From contig CM067589.1 of assembly GCA_034336665.1 (NCBI GenBank), positions 454,765 through 518,764 of the forward strand: a DNA stretch of 64,000 bases, written 5' to 3'. Under the pieces are notes generated by a model. The model made no database searches and had not been told where the DNA came from. It saw nothing but the letters and a program-made list of their open reading frames with translations. Position 1 is the first letter of the stretch. The number at the start of each line of letters is the position of its first letter. Of the stretch, positions 33,301-38,221 are shown piece by piece. The DNA is from Luscinia megarhynchos. Taxonomy: Eukaryota > Chordata > Aves > Passeriformes > Turdidae. Both the position numbers and the translations under genes were made by a program.

Positions 33301-35168
33301 CCAGGGGACAGCGTGTCACCCCAGGGCTGGCCGTGCATTCGGGCCACGAGCCAGGGGACCGCGGCCACTCGGGTCCCCTCCGTGCCGACCCCTCCTGGGC
33401 ACCACGAGTGGGGTTCACCTCGACCCCCTCCCCGTGCCCCCACTCTGTGTTCTGATCCCTTTTCCACCCCCAAACCCCACAATAAACCCGATTCTGCTCA
33501 TTCTCGCGGATCCCTCAGCCCCGTGGGACAAACCTAAAGATTTTCCAGCTGCTCCCAGCGGGATTTTGGGCGGGATTTGGTGCGGTTTGGGCAAATCGGA
33601 ATGAGCAAAACGGGCAAGAAGGGTCAAACCCAGCCCCACCCTCGGCTGCTCCAGTGGAAAAATCCTTTGAGGTTTTTCCTGGGTGTCCCTGGATGTCCCC
33701 TCCGGTGTTGTCCCCGCCCGTGGGATCAGGGACAGGCGGGGATTTCCCTCTGCATCCCCCACGGGCGCGAACACCCGTGAGGCCACCAAGCCCCGCGCTC
33801 TGGAAGCCACAGAGGCCACCTCGGTGTCCCCCCGGCCGCTCTCCCGTGTCACTTTTGTCCCCGCGCAGCATCTGGAGGTGTCCCCTCCCCCCTCCCTCAT
33901 CAGCCCAACCCCTCCCTGATGGCGGGGACCCCTCCCCGCATTCCCGGCGGGATTTCGGGCACCATTCCCGGCGGGATTTTGAGCACCATTCCCGCGGGAT
34001 TTCGGGCACCATTCCCGGGGGGAATTTCGGGCACCATTCCCGGCGGGATTTTGAGCACCATTCCCGGCGGGATTTTGGGCACCATTCCCGGCGGGATTTT
34101 GGGCACCATTCCCGGCGGGATTTTGAGCACCATTCCCGGCGGGATATCGGGCACCATTCTCGGCGGGATTTTGGGCACCACTCCCGGCGTGATTTTGGGC
34201 ATCCTTCCCGGCGGGATTTTGTGCACCATTCCCTGTGTGATTTCGGGCATAATTCCCGGCGGGATATCGGGCACCATTCCCGGTGGGATTTTCTGCACCG
34301 TTCCCTGCGGGATTTCGGGCACCATTCCCGGCGGGATTTTGGGCACCGATTTCGGGCACCGTTCCCGGCGGGATTTCGGGCACCATTCCTGTGTGATTTT
34401 GGGCACCATTCCCAGTGGGATTTTCAACACAATTCCCGGCGGGATTTCGGGCACCATTCCCGGCGGGATTTTCGGCACCGATTTCGGGCACCATTCCCAG
34501 GGCGGGATTTCGGACACCATTCCCGTGGGATTTCGGGCACAATTCCCGATGGGATTTCGGGCACCATTCCCCTGCCCGCGCCGCTGGTGACCCCAAACTG
34601 GCGCGGTGGGGACGGGGACAGGGTGGGCACCGCCCCCCCCTCGGGTGCCACCGCTCTAACGCTGCCCTTCTTGTCCCCCCTGTGCCTCCCCCCGTGTCCC
34701 CTCTGTGCCTGTGTGTCCGTCCGTCCGTCCGTCCGTCCGTGCTCTCCTCTCGGGGGTGTCCCCTGCCCGTGCAGTGACACGTGGGCCCCGCTCTTGTCGC
34801 GCTCTCTGTGCCCTTTTCCAGCTGCTTGACCTCAGGCCTGACTCAGTGCTGCTTCTGAACCAGCTCCCCTCTGGCTCTCGGTTGTTTTGGGCTTTTGTTC
34901 TGTCCTCGTTTTTGTTATTTTCTCCTTTTTTTTTCCTTTATTTTGTCTTTTTTTTTTTAAGCTTTATTTTGATTTTTTTTTTTGGACTTTCCACCCCTTT
35001 CTCCTCCTCCTCGTCCTCCTTGAATCTTGCTTTTCTTTCCAGGCCACTAGACCATCTAAAGAGGCCAGCGAGACCTCCCCCACGGTCTCAGAAAAGCCCG
35101 CAGCTGGCAGAACCTCCATCCCCGTATTGACTTCCTTTGGGGCCAGGAACTCCTCCATCTCATTCTGA
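120..35168 (+). CDS. SRCIN1: SRCIN1 (p140Cap) coding region, 5'-truncated by window; 16 core exons plus 3 candidate cassette exons
   Basis: SRCIN1 encodes p140Cap, an adaptor in neurons and epithelia that activates Csk, lowers Src activity and organises actin at spines and adhesions. The 16 core exons give about 1,063 codons after splicing, matching human p140Cap from about residue 118 to its C-terminus, so the N-terminal exons lie before this window. Every junction is GT-AG and every phase agrees. Landmarks in order are the conserved block after SQTKLRSPG, the EPLYA and EGLYA tyrosine motifs (known Abl targets that bind Csk), a large serine/proline exon, two coiled-coil exon groups, the PPPPPPRRSFPS SH3-ligand stretch, and the C-terminal end ...FGARNSSISF before TGA. 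Introns are short and mostly tandem repeats or LTRs. It converges on ARHGAP23. Family identity is from memory of the human protein; exon borders are read from the sequence. Confidence 0.95.
315..2351. repeat. Minisatellite, about 70-bp unit, filling a SRCIN1 intron
   Basis: From about 400 to 2290 the intron consists of diverged copies of a unit that combines TTGGGTGTCCAGA, a T-run followed by GGG, and CCTTCCACCATC(A/C)CCAGG. About 27 copies are visible, with variable T-run lengths. Open frames here on both strands come from the repeat. Confidence 0.9.
2352..2550 (+). CDS. SRCIN1: SRCIN1 exon, AIP3-like conserved block
   Basis: The acceptor is CCCCCAG and the donor CCG|GTGAGC. It reads VLFLQFGDETRRVHITHEIS, then HALIVHMFPQKLTMGMLKSP and IKDESRNVFYELEDV, nearly identical to human p140Cap. 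This is the most conserved globular part of the family, shared with KIAA1217/SKT. Entry phase is 1 and exit phase 2. An LTR begins 24 nt after the donor. Confidence 0.97.
2575..3741. mobile_element. LTR-like element (family B), interrupted by a nested insert
   Basis: The element begins TGTTGG and ends CCCAACA, the TG...CA termini of an LTR. Its outer parts (2575-2670 and 3299-3741) match the element at 10296-10851, including the long A/T-rich block around ATATACTAATTTCC and the final ...TTGCTAGGCACTTATAAG. A 628-bp block inside is absent from that second copy. No coding remnant is recognisable. The family name is not assigned. Confidence 0.75.
2671..3298. mobile_element. Nested LTR-like insert within the family-B element
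   Basis: The insert starts TGTCACAG and ends CTGTGATA, an imperfect inverted pair typical of LTR ends. It is missing from the sister element at 10296-10851, where the flanks are joined. The duplication of the target site is not clear-cut (GTGAT occurs on both sides). It contains a 108-codon open frame without recognisable homology, treated as noise. Confidence 0.6.
3862..3955 (+). CDS. SRCIN1: SRCIN1 exon carrying the EPLYA tyrosine motif
   Basis: The acceptor is TTGCTTCCAG and the donor AGG|GTGAGA. It encodes DIQDRSIIKIYRKEPLYASF, then PASHISNGDLR. The EPLYA tyrosine codon is TAT at 3911-3913, known in mammals as an Abl target that recruits Csk. The second half of this exon is duplicated at 4447-4494. 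Confidence 0.96.
4130..4440. repeat. 9-bp AGAAATCAC tandem array, first block
   Basis: Near-perfect copies of AGAAATCAC interrupted by short variants. The array follows a unique stretch containing GTTGCTGGCTGGGAATC, which recurs before the second block at about 4723. That shows array and flank were duplicated together. Confidence 0.9.
4447..4494 (+). pseudogene. Duplicated 3' half of the SRCIN1 EPLYA exon, with its donor
   Basis: These 48 bases repeat 3908-3955 at an offset of exactly 539 bp and continue into a copy of the GTGAGAGGGGA donor region and downstream intron. Translation is LYASFPASHISNGNLR. The GAC codon has become AAC (Asp to Asn), and TAT has become TAC (silent). The upstream half and acceptor are missing; the sequence before it is the 9-bp array. 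It is probably an unspliced exon relic, but its donor is intact. Confidence 0.85.
4740..5160. repeat. 9-bp AGAAATCAC tandem array, second block
   Basis: This is the second copy of the array, following the duplicated half-exon. Its right end is homogenised to AGAGATCAC. It ends about 140 bp before the next exon. Confidence 0.9.
5303..6117 (+). CDS. SRCIN1: SRCIN1 large exon with EGLYA motif and serine/proline-rich region
   Basis: This 815-bp exon has acceptor CCCACAG and donor CCAG|GTGAGA. It encodes RDMVYTSRESSPTRRLNNIS, SPSAILERRDVKPDEDLAGK and NEGLYADPYG (tyrosine codon 5621-5623). These are followed by YKRGSVRSLSTYSAAALQ, SPYSGPPSRSSPVRQSFRKD and PAKDTET. The EGLYA tyrosine pairs functionally with EPLYA in Csk recruitment. 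The rest is disordered, with many phospho-acceptor serines. Exit phase is 2. An LTR begins 22 nt past the donor. Confidence 0.97.
6140..6843. mobile_element. Solo LTR, family A
   Basis: It begins TGTCCTGG and ends CCAACA. It contains the family-A landmarks CTGACACCCGTCAGTCAGG, GGAGATATCTCCT and GATGATTGCCCCAGCTGG. Copies lie at 8955, 16655, 46916 and 49753, the last two inverted. No gag, pol or env sequence is attached, so it is a solo LTR. Target-site duplication is not clear. Confidence 0.82.
6950..7475 (-). mobile_element. LTR, family C, inverted
   Basis: Read on the - strand it carries a TATA-like CTATATAAGAG (near 7325) and an AATAAA (7063-7068). The segment AATTCTAATAGGTTAA, GAGTGGTGGTCTGAG and GCTTGTTGG is shared with the + strand copy ending at 57265. 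The outer edge near 6950 is TGTTGTGG on the + strand. The 5' edge is approximate. Confidence 0.65.
7476..8150. other. Intron stretch with unresolved interspersed repeat
   Basis: No exon is seen here. A TGTCACGATCC motif at 7830 and a T-rich CACTTTTTATTGTCC stretch near 8058 suggest a further LTR fragment, but I have no second copy in the window to set its ends. Confidence 0.4.
8205..8522. repeat. 31-bp minisatellite
   Basis: Ten copies of CACAGACAGTCCTGGG followed by CAGCACCAGNACAGN, giving 31 bp. Because 31 is not a multiple of three, each strand shows the same peptide rotating through frames. That explains the overlapping open frames here. Confidence 0.92.
8644..8736 (+). CDS. SRCIN1: SRCIN1 coiled-coil exon (ERMEAMEKQIASLTG)
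   Basis: The acceptor is CTGCGCAG and the donor CCCAG|GTGAGG. It encodes RERMEAMEKQIASLTGLVQS and ALLRGSEAETP, matching the first predicted coiled coil of p140Cap. Phase is 2 in and 2 out. Confidence 0.97.
8844..8887 (+). CDS. SRCIN1: SRCIN1 44-bp micro-exon
   Basis: The acceptor is TTTTGTTTCAG and the donor CGT|GTGAGT. It encodes SEKTEATNGGTPPSA, aligning with the SEKIEGSNGAATPSAP part of human p140Cap. It joins the neighbouring exons in phase. It lies only 107 bp after the previous exon. Confidence 0.93.
8955..9590. mobile_element. LTR fragment, family A
   Basis: The fragment starts inside the family-A consensus (AAAATTAAAATAGAAATGCAG) and runs through CTGACACCCGTCAGTCAGG, GGAGATATCTCCT and GATTGCCCCAGCTGG. 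It includes a duplicated GGAGATATCTCCTGGAGGG segment near 9487. The TGTCCTGG end is missing. Confidence 0.78.
9591..9960. other. AT-rich intron stretch, no gene recognised
   Basis: Unique-looking AT-rich sequence with an AATAAA at about 9891 (TGAATAAAACTGG). It may be the 3' end of an old retroelement, but I cannot assign it. No exon is supported. Confidence 0.35.
9961..10155. repeat. AT-rich tandem array (TTTCAAATATTT units)
   Basis: Repeated TTTCAAATATTT and TTTTCAAAAATTTCAAA units of about 18-22 bp, immediately upstream of the unique stretch before the family-B LTR. Confidence 0.8.
10296..10851. mobile_element. LTR-like element, family B, uninterrupted copy
   Basis: It begins TGTTGG and ends CCCAACA, and matches the outer parts of the 2575-3741 element without its nested insert. 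It ends 31 nt before the next SRCIN1 exon. The intron beyond the LTR is little more than the polypyrimidine tract and acceptor. Confidence 0.78.
10883..11061 (+). CDS. SRCIN1: SRCIN1 exon: proline-rich linker into second coiled coil
   Basis: The acceptor is CTTCCCTCACAG and the donor CAG|GTGGGC. It encodes VPAPPPPSATSTPAGQPTAV, then SRLHMQLHLHDLQQNASELR and NQLQQLRKLQ, matching the human SRLQMQLHLRGLQNSASDLR region. It ends in phase 0. Confidence 0.97.
11160..12480. repeat. 25-26 bp minisatellite around GGGATCC
   Basis: About 50 diverged copies of GGGATCCTTCC followed by TGAAACTGAGCTCA or CAAATCTGAGTTTA. BamHI-type GGATCC sites recur once per unit. The array fills most of the intron. Confidence 0.92.
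12590..12765 (+). CDS. SRCIN1: SRCIN1 coiled-coil exon (LVEEERLRYLNEEEL)
   Basis: The acceptor is CCCTGCAG and the donor CTCAG|GTGAGC. It encodes LQNQEAVKTLLRRTETEISV, DTMRKHEDPLQRQRSLVEEE and RLRYLNEEELITQQL. The (D/E)EELITQQL core is conserved. The exon is a continuous coiled coil. Confidence 0.97.
12780..13440. repeat. 20-bp minisatellite GGGCAGGGCACAGGAACAAC
   Basis: About 33 near-perfect units beginning 15 bp after the donor. Variants replace the second half by ATAGAAATTCC. Long - strand open frames over it (CPLFLCPA-type peptides) are repeat artefacts. Confidence 0.95.
13441..14680. repeat. About 37-bp minisatellite (CCCTAAATGAGGGAGGGTCC)
   Basis: About 33 units combining CATGTCCCTAAATGAGG, a G-run and TCCCCAATAGTGCC. 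The left third is more diverged. It directly abuts the previous 20-bp array, and the next exon lies about 110 bp beyond it. Confidence 0.93.
14791..14921 (+). CDS. SRCIN1: SRCIN1 coiled-coil exon (LEKSVEKIQKDL)
   Basis: The acceptor is CCCCCACAG and the donor AAAG|GTGAGG. It encodes DLEKSVEKIQKDLAHGQRLI, then PVQELEEKAVVLKQLGETLT, aligning with human LEKSVEKIQRDV...LKQLGETLTELK. It exits with one base, and the next exon completes alanine. Confidence 0.97.
15000..15545. repeat. Higher-order tandem repeat, about 163-bp period
   Basis: Short GGATTCTCCAGGATTTCCTGG-like modules of 30-45 bp are organised into a larger unit of about 163 bp. For example, TGGATTTAGATATTGG recurs at 15091 and 15254. 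Confidence 0.85.
15580..16490. repeat. Minisatellite of GTGACACAGAGGTGACACC modules
   Basis: Mixed modules: CACAGAGGTGACACCAGTGT, CCCCTGGCAGTGCCA and GGGCACTGGGACAGT. The array runs to the very acceptor of the next exon, whose GTGTCCCCCGGCAG matches the repeat consensus (see findings). Confidence 0.92.
16495..16642 (+). CDS. SRCIN1: SRCIN1 exon (SLQSKMRVVLRVEVEAVKFL)
   Basis: The acceptor is CCCCCGGCAG and the donor CGCAG|GTGAGC. It encodes AQFPSLQSKMRVVLRVEVEA, then VKFLKEEPNRLDGLLKRCKS and VTDTLAQIR, nearly identical to human. The acceptor region itself is made of minisatellite sequence. Confidence 0.97.
16655..17280. mobile_element. LTR, family A, expanded by an ATT-rich block
   Basis: It starts TGGTTCGGGGGACAGG, a truncated family-A end, 12 nt after the donor. 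It is interrupted at about 16713-16950 by (TTATTTA)-type low-complexity sequence, and ends CCAACACA at about 17280. The rest matches the other family-A copies. Confidence 0.75.
17281..17895. mobile_element. Family-A LTR pieces with a tandem 275-bp duplication
   Basis: After a 112-bp family-A piece, TGTCCTGGTTTGAAGGACAG occurs at 17393 and again at 17668. The 275-bp segments are essentially identical over the shared length. The second is cut off near 17893 at CAAGCTGACTCC. Confidence 0.82.
18060..18390. repeat. About 51-bp minisatellite (CCAAAATCCAGGAGG), first site
   Basis: Units read CCCAAAATCCAGGAGGGGAA, then GGGTTTGG(A/G)GTGATCC and CATTTCCTGCA. The same family makes up 31490-32815 in another intron of this gene. 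Confidence 0.9.
18518..18821 (+). CDS. SRCIN1: SRCIN1 exon (VDEGVWSSPSSLSQSPKKV)
   Basis: The acceptor is TCTCCCAG and the donor GAG|GTGAGG. It encodes QVDEGVWSSPSSLSQSPKKV, then APETDFSKGLELEMPTSPPV and KSADKAVSVE. Human has RRQVDEGVWPPPNNLLSQSP in the same place. The middle is low-complexity and divergent. Confidence 0.95.
19080..20440. repeat. About 24-bp minisatellite (GGGTGTCCCGGGCTCTG)
   Basis: About 55 copies of GGGGGTGTCCCGGG followed by CTCTGTTTT or CGCTGTTTA variants. G-runs are concentrated on the + strand, which is also the transcribed message strand of SRCIN1. Confidence 0.93.
20457..20697 (+). CDS. SRCIN1: SRCIN1 exon (ERDWEEKRAALTQYSAKDIN)
   Basis: The acceptor is CTCCCGCAG and the donor TCAG|GTACGG. 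It encodes AAERDWEEKRAALTQYSAKD, then INRLLEETQAELMKAIPDLE and a lysine/alanine-rich linker ending GRRGS. The first 40 residues are almost invariant in the family. Confidence 0.97.
20790..20920. repeat. 14-bp minisatellite (TTTAACCTGGGTGG), first site
   Basis: Nine units of GGTTTAACCTGGGTG or GGATGG. The same unit forms 23655-24115, on the far side of two exons. Confidence 0.93.
20925..21820. repeat. 12-bp minisatellite (GGTGCCAGGGTC / GGTACCGGGAGC)
   Basis: About 74 half-units of 12 bp, many containing GGTACC or GGTGCC. Since 12 is a multiple of three and there are no stops, most frames stay open for 300-700 codons, for example VPGSVPGA. The frame leading into the next exon is closed by a stop at 21824-21826, so these are not exon extensions. 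Confidence 0.95.
21846..22000 (+). CDS. SRCIN1: SRCIN1 exon with polyproline SH3-ligand
   Basis: The acceptor is CTGCGCCCAG and the donor AAG|GTGGGG. It encodes DELAVPRYRTEKPSKSPPPP, then PPRRSFPSAHGLTTARSGEV and TSKKEPGFMK. The PPPPPPRRSFPS segment is the conserved proline-rich motif of the C-terminal half used for SH3 partners. Confidence 0.97.
22030..22500. repeat. Degenerate GTGTCCCC-rich intron sequence
   Basis: Loose repeats of CCCC(C/T)GGTGTCCCC with no fixed period. Probably an old, decayed minisatellite. No exon is seen within it. Confidence 0.6.
22518..22670 (+). CDS. SRCIN1: SRCIN1 exon (KAESEELEPQKPQVKLRRAV)
   Basis: The acceptor is TGCCCGCAG and the donor GAG|GTGAGC. It encodes KAESEELEPQKPQVKLRRAV, then SEVARPASTPPVIASAVKDD and DDEDRIIAELE, near-identical to human. 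It ends in phase 0, so the cassette exons that follow can be skipped or included without changing frame. Confidence 0.97.
22690..23445. repeat. 17-bp minisatellite (GTGACAGCACCCCAAAG)
   Basis: About 43 units of GTGACAGCACC followed by CCAAAG or TGGAG, starting about 30 bp after the donor. Period is 16-17 bp. Confidence 0.94.
23655..24115. repeat. 14-bp minisatellite (TTTAACCTGGGTGG), second site
   Basis: About 32 units of the same sequence as 20790-20920. After both arrays the text continues GGTTTTCCCCCA, so a longer block was probably copied. Confidence 0.93.
24320..25030. repeat. 24-bp minisatellite (CCAGTGACCCTGCTGGCCAGGTGA)
   Basis: About 30 units of 24 bp, each with TGGCCA and GTGACCAGTGAC. 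The unit is a multiple of three, hence open frames of up to 428 codons on the - strand, which are not genes. Confidence 0.95.
25181..25282 (+). CDS. SRCIN1: Candidate SRCIN1 cassette exon (34 codons)
   Basis: The acceptor is GACTCCCCAG and the donor AAG|GTAACA. The exon is exactly 102 bp, phase 0 in and out, and encodes VFQRSSASPPLPLEAASPGR, then SGCRPSGAAAPARK. It sits between the exon ending DRIIAELE and the next core exon. The composition (serine/proline/arginine) suits the disordered C-terminal half. I cannot match it to a known isoform from memory. Confidence 0.55.
25625..26200. repeat. 21-bp minisatellite (GAGCAGGGAATGCACAGGGTG)
   Basis: About 20 units organised in blocks. Each block ends with the same AACTGGAGGAAAATGCCTGGAG spacer and GGCTGGGATGG, giving a higher-order period. 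Confidence 0.92.
26200..27180. repeat. Long-unit minisatellite (GAGGGAGCTGAGC...GTCCATGCTC)
   Basis: Units of roughly 60-110 bp contain GGAGGGAGCTGA, a TTCCCTGTCCATGCTC stretch and GATGGGATTTATGGGATCAGC. The array is continuous with the preceding 21-bp array, with which it shares the TGGAGGGAGCTG theme. Confidence 0.88.
27333..27630 (+). CDS. SRCIN1: Candidate SRCIN1 cassette exon (FSLPQIVLTEWVSE)
   Basis: The acceptor AATTCTCTACCCAG is strong and the donor GGGAAG|GTGAGG matches consensus. Phase is 0 in and 1 out. It encodes EPQAAPASRAFSLPQIVLTE, then WVSEPPSPEAEPELW and a proline/serine-rich tail. Unlike the surrounding intron it is not repetitive. Together with the next candidate it adds 657 bp (219 codons), so the pair keeps frame. 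Confidence 0.55.
27741..28099 (+). CDS. SRCIN1: Candidate SRCIN1 cassette exon with coiled coil (LDSLEETIRELEMTISEI)
   Basis: The exon follows a 110-bp intron. Two nearby acceptors fit the phase (AG at 27733-27734 or 27739-27740). It encodes KNEIYEDTYQRLDSLEETIR, then ELEMTISEISSHPAVEFVLS, a clear short coiled coil of the type found in the SRCIN1/KIAA1217 family, followed by a basic proline-rich stretch ending PPGAGQ. The donor CAG|GTTCAT is weak. Exit phase 0 matches the next core exon. Confidence 0.6.
28385..29525. repeat. 20-bp minisatellite (AGCATCCCACGGGGTCCAGG)
   Basis: About 57 units of 20 bp with CCACGGGGTCC, CCAAAGGCTCC and CCATGAGATCC variants. On the - strand it reads as repeated GCSWTPWD-type peptides in several frames, an artefact. 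Confidence 0.95.
29526..29865. other. Unique intron sequence, nothing recognised
   Basis: Single-copy sequence between two arrays. No plausible exon with conserved coding is seen. Confidence 0.5.
29866..30525 (+). repeat. T/G-rich low-complexity array (TTTTTTGGGG)
   Basis: Irregular repeats of T(4-8)G(2-5) on the sense strand, with a higher-order block containing GGATTTTTTTCTTTTTG and TTTTTGTTTGGTTGG recurring about five times. The + strand has almost no adenine or cytosine. Confidence 0.92.
30526..31208. other. Unique intron sequence with an AATAAA
   Basis: Single-copy sequence. TCAATAAACTCC at about 30916 resembles a retroelement or alternative polyadenylation signal, but nothing else supports either. 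Confidence 0.4.
31209..31346 (+). CDS. SRCIN1: SRCIN1 exon (IPAMKVVNPASRLKQGQQGS)
   Basis: The acceptor is GTACCCTGCAG and the donor CAG|GTACTG. It encodes SGGVSIPAMKVVNPASRLKQ, then GQQGSPDKGKHIKQRMEYMR and IQGQQQ, matching human SGGGSVPPMKVVTPGASRLK. Phase 0 at both ends. Confidence 0.96.
31490..32815. repeat. About 51-bp minisatellite (CCAAAATCCAGGAGG), second site
   Basis: About 26 units of the same family as 18060-18390, with GATCCCATTTCCTGC, TCTGCCCCAAAATCC and AGGAGGGGAAGGGTTTGGAG. The - strand open frame of 686 codons across it is an artefact. Confidence 0.94.
33251..33290 (+). repeat. Four perfect 10-bp TTTTGGGGCG units
   Basis: The G4 runs are at 33255-33258, 33265-33268, 33275-33278 and 33285-33288, each separated by six bases. 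This is the standard pattern for an intramolecular G-quadruplex on the transcript strand. Confidence 0.9.
33300..33935. other. Unique intron sequence, nothing recognised
   Basis: Single-copy sequence, including CACAATAAACCCG near 33478. No exon is supported. Confidence 0.4.
33936..34575. repeat. 24-bp minisatellite (GCACCATTCCCGGCGGGATTTTGG)
   Basis: About 26 units of 24 bp. A multiple of three, so both strands carry long open frames (for example FGHHSRRD or VPEIPPG repeats), which are not genes. Confidence 0.95.
35043..35168 (+). CDS. SRCIN1: SRCIN1 terminal coding exon and stop
   Basis: The acceptor is CTTTTCTTTCCAG. It encodes ATRPSKEASETSPTVSEKPA, then AGRTSIPVLTSFGARNSSIS and F before TGA at 35166-35168. 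This is the conserved p140Cap C-terminus; human ends SIPVLTSFGARNSSISF. Confidence 0.98.
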   Translation, partial: ATRPSKEASETSPTVSEKPAAGRTSIPVLTSFGARNSSISF

Positions 35169-35689
35169 GCCCGCCCGGGGCTCCTCCTCCTCCTCCTCGG
35201 GCTCCTCTTCCTCCCTGCGACTTTGGCTCCTTCTTGAGGCGCTCTGGAGGGAATCCGCCACCTCTGTCCCCTCCTTTTTTTTTCTGTTTGATCCATGTTT
35301 TTTCTGTTTTTTTTTGTTTGGTTTTTTGTCGCCTCCGCTCCGCTAAAAGAATTTTTGTGTCTCTCGCCTGCGCCCTCCCGCTCCGCCATGGCCAACCAGC
35401 CACTTTCTGTTTCTCTCTCTCTCTTTTTTTCCTCCTTTTCTCCTTTTTTTTCCCCTCCCCTTTGGATCGCTGTTGGTTTGGTCCCCCCTCCCTTTTTTTC
35501 CTCTTCCCCCTCCCCCGCCGTTTTTTTTTTTTTTTTTGTTTTTGTTTTTTTGTTTTTTATCTTCGTTATTTTGAAATTTCATTTAAGAGCTCTCAGAGCT
35601 TCCCCCCACCAGCCTCCAGCCAGGAGCAGCTTCCGCCTCCAACCTCGCGGAAAATCGGGAAGCAGCGAGCCAGGCCCAGGCCACGCCCG

Positions 35690-35740
35690 GAGCGACCCCC
35701 GGAGCGACCCCCGGAGCGACCCCCGGAGCGACCCCCGAGC
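35690..35740. repeat. 11-bp GGAGCGACCCC repeat
   Basis: Four tandem copies in a GC-rich, CpG-rich part of the putative 3' UTR. Confidence 0.8.
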
Positions 35741-35999
35741 TCCCCGCGGGAGGAGAGGACGGCTCGGGCCCGGGCCAGGGCGGCCCCCGGCGGCGCCGAG
35801 GGCGCGGGGACATCGCGGGGCTCTGTCACCGCCGGGGGTCCCCGGGAGTGCCGCGGGGTGTGAGCTGGGGAGGGGGCGCGGTGGTGCCGGGGGAGGGGGG
35901 AGGGGCCCGCGCGCGGCTTTGTCCCCTCGCCGTGGGGACCCCGAGCCCCGGGGGAGCAGCCCCGGCCCCGCGAGTGGGCGCCTGGCTGCAGCGTGGGAG

Positions 36000-37425
36000 A
36001 GCCAGGTGTGCCCAGGTGTGCTCCAGGTGTGCTCCAGGTGTGCCCAGGTGTGCCCAGGTGTGACCAGGTACATCCTAGGTGTGACCAGGTGTGCCCAGGT
36101 GTGCTCCAGGTGTGACCAGGTGTGACCAGGTACATCCCAGGTGTGACCAGGTGTGCTACAGGTGTGCTCCAGGTGTGCACAGGTACATCCTAGGTGTGCC
36201 CAGGTGTGCACAGGTGTGCCCAGGTGTCCTCCAGGTACATCCCAGGTGTGCCCAGGTACATCCTAGGTGTACCCAGATGTGCCCAGATGTGGCCAGGTGT
36301 GCCCTGGTACATTCTAGGTGTGACCAGGTGTGCTCCAGGTACATCCTAGATGTGCCTGGGTGTGACCAGGTGTGCTCTGGTGTGACCAGCTGTGCTCCAG
36401 GTACATCCTAGGTGTGCCCAGGTGTGCCCAGGTGTGCCCAGGTACACCCTAGGTGTGTCTCAGGCTTACTCCAGGTGTGCTCAGATGTGCCACAGGTGTG
36501 CACAGGTGTGCTCCAGGTGTGCCCAGGCACATCCTAGGTGTGCACAGGTGTATTCTAAGTACACCCCAGGTGTGCCAGGTACATCCCAGCTGTGCCCAGG
36601 TGTGCCCAGGTGTGCCCAGGTGTGCTCCAGGTACATCCCAGGTGTGCCCAGGTGTGCTCCAGGTGTGCCTAGGTGTGCATCCTAGGTGTGACCAGGTGTA
36701 ACCAGGTGTGCCTAGGTGTCCTCCAGGTACATCCCAGGTGTGACCAGGTGTGCTCCAGGTGTGCACAGGTACATCCTAGGTGTGCCCAGATGTGCACAGG
36801 TGTGCCCAGGTGTGCACAAGTACACCCTAGGTGTGTCTCAGGTGTACTCCAGGTTGCCCAGATGTGCACAGGTGTGCTCCAGGGGTGCTCCAGGTGTGCC
36901 CAGGTGTGCCCAGGTTCACCGTAGGTGTACTCTAGGTGTGCCCAGGTGCATCCAGGTGCACTCCAGGTGTGCCCAGGTGTATCCAGGTGTGCTCCAGGTG
37001 TGCTCCAGGTGTGCTCAGGTACATCCTAGGTGTGCCCAGGTGTGCCCAGGTGCATCCAGGTGCACTCCAGGTGTGCCCAGGTGTATCCAGATGTGCCCAG
37101 GTGGCTCAGGTGCACTCCAGGTGTGCCCCCAGCTGTGCCCAGGTGTGCCCGGGTGCGCTCCAGGTGTGCCCAGGTGTGCCCAGGTGTGCCCAGGTTCACC
37201 GTAGGTGTACTCTAGGTGTGCCCAGGTGTATCCAGGTGTGCTCCAGCTGTGCCCAGGTGTGCCCATATGTACCCCCAGGTGTGCCCCAGGTGTGCCCAGG
37301 TGTGCCCAGGTGTGCCCAGGTTCACCGTAGGTGTACTCTAGGTGTGCCCAGGTGTATCCAGGTGTGCTCCAGCTGTGCCCAGGTGTGCCCAGGTGTGCCC
37401 AGGTGTGCCCAGGTGTGTGTGTGCA
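36000..37425 (+). repeat. 10-11 bp minisatellite (CAGGTGTGCC)
   Basis: More than 120 copies of CAGGTGTGCC or CAGGTGTGCTC, with higher-order inclusion of CAGGTACATCCTAGGTGTG. The right end (36910-37400) has longer, very similar blocks around CAGGTTCACCGTAGGTGTAC, which suggests recent block duplication. Confidence 0.94.
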
Positions 37426-37720
37426 CGTGCAACACGAGATCCAATCACTCCTTCCGTTCTCTGTTTCCTTGGGTTGATTCTTTTCGGGTTTTTCCAAAAT
37501 TTCAATTCCTTTTTTTCTTCCTTTTCCCCCTTCCTCTAGTTTTTATTTTATTTTCCTTTCGTTCAATTTTATTTTTTGTATCTCGATCATTTTTGTACAG
37601 AAGAAACCAGAGCCTTTTTTTGAATAACAAAGAGAAAAAAAGAACAAAAAACCAAAAACGAAAAAAAAAAAATTTTAAAAGACCAAAAAAAAGCAAGAGA
37701 GGAAAAAAAAAGGAAAAAAA

Positions 37721-37726
37721 AATAAA
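37721..37726 (+). terminator. Possible proximal SRCIN1 poly(A) signal
   Basis: AATAAA within a purine-rich run. It is followed by a block (CTTTACATTTAAGTGAAGTG) that looks like conserved 3' UTR, so this site may be unused or proximal. Confidence 0.35.
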
Positions 37727-38221
37727 TCATGATGCAATTTCTTTGGATTGCAAAAAAAGCAACTCTTTACATTTAAGTGAAGTGTCTTAACATTTTATAT
37801 TGTTTTAAAAAATATATTTACATATTATATATATATAATATACGTAATATAAATCTATATATAAATATTTAAAGAGGGGGAAGAAAAAAAAATTTAAAAA
37901 GACAAAAAATAAAAAAGAAAAAGAAAAAAAAGAAGAGAAATAAATAAATCACGTGTGGCAGGACGAGGGGCGGGTTTGAAATCCCCGCTGAGGTTTTGGC
38001 TGCGCTGAGTCCCCGCCCCCTTTCCCTGTCCCCAAGGCCACCAGGGCTTGGGGACACGGCGCCCCTCCCCCCCCAGCGGCCGCCGGGGTTGATTAATTTG
38101 GGTTTTAATTATCGTCGTTGTTGTTGTTGTTGTTGTTGTTCAATTAGCGGGTTCTGTTCTCGCGGGACAGGGGGTGGCGCCGGGCGCTGTCCCCTCCCCC
38201 GGCCCAGGGGACGCCGGGGTC

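Noticed and set aside
31358..33418. 686-codon open frame on the - strand
   Set aside because: Mostly the 51-bp minisatellite; the repeated NPSPPGFWG peptides rotate with the unit length.
36000..37425. tRNA or small RNA genes in the GGTGTGCC-rich region
   Set aside because: No cloverleaf, A/B box or conserved snRNA motif seen here or elsewhere in the window.
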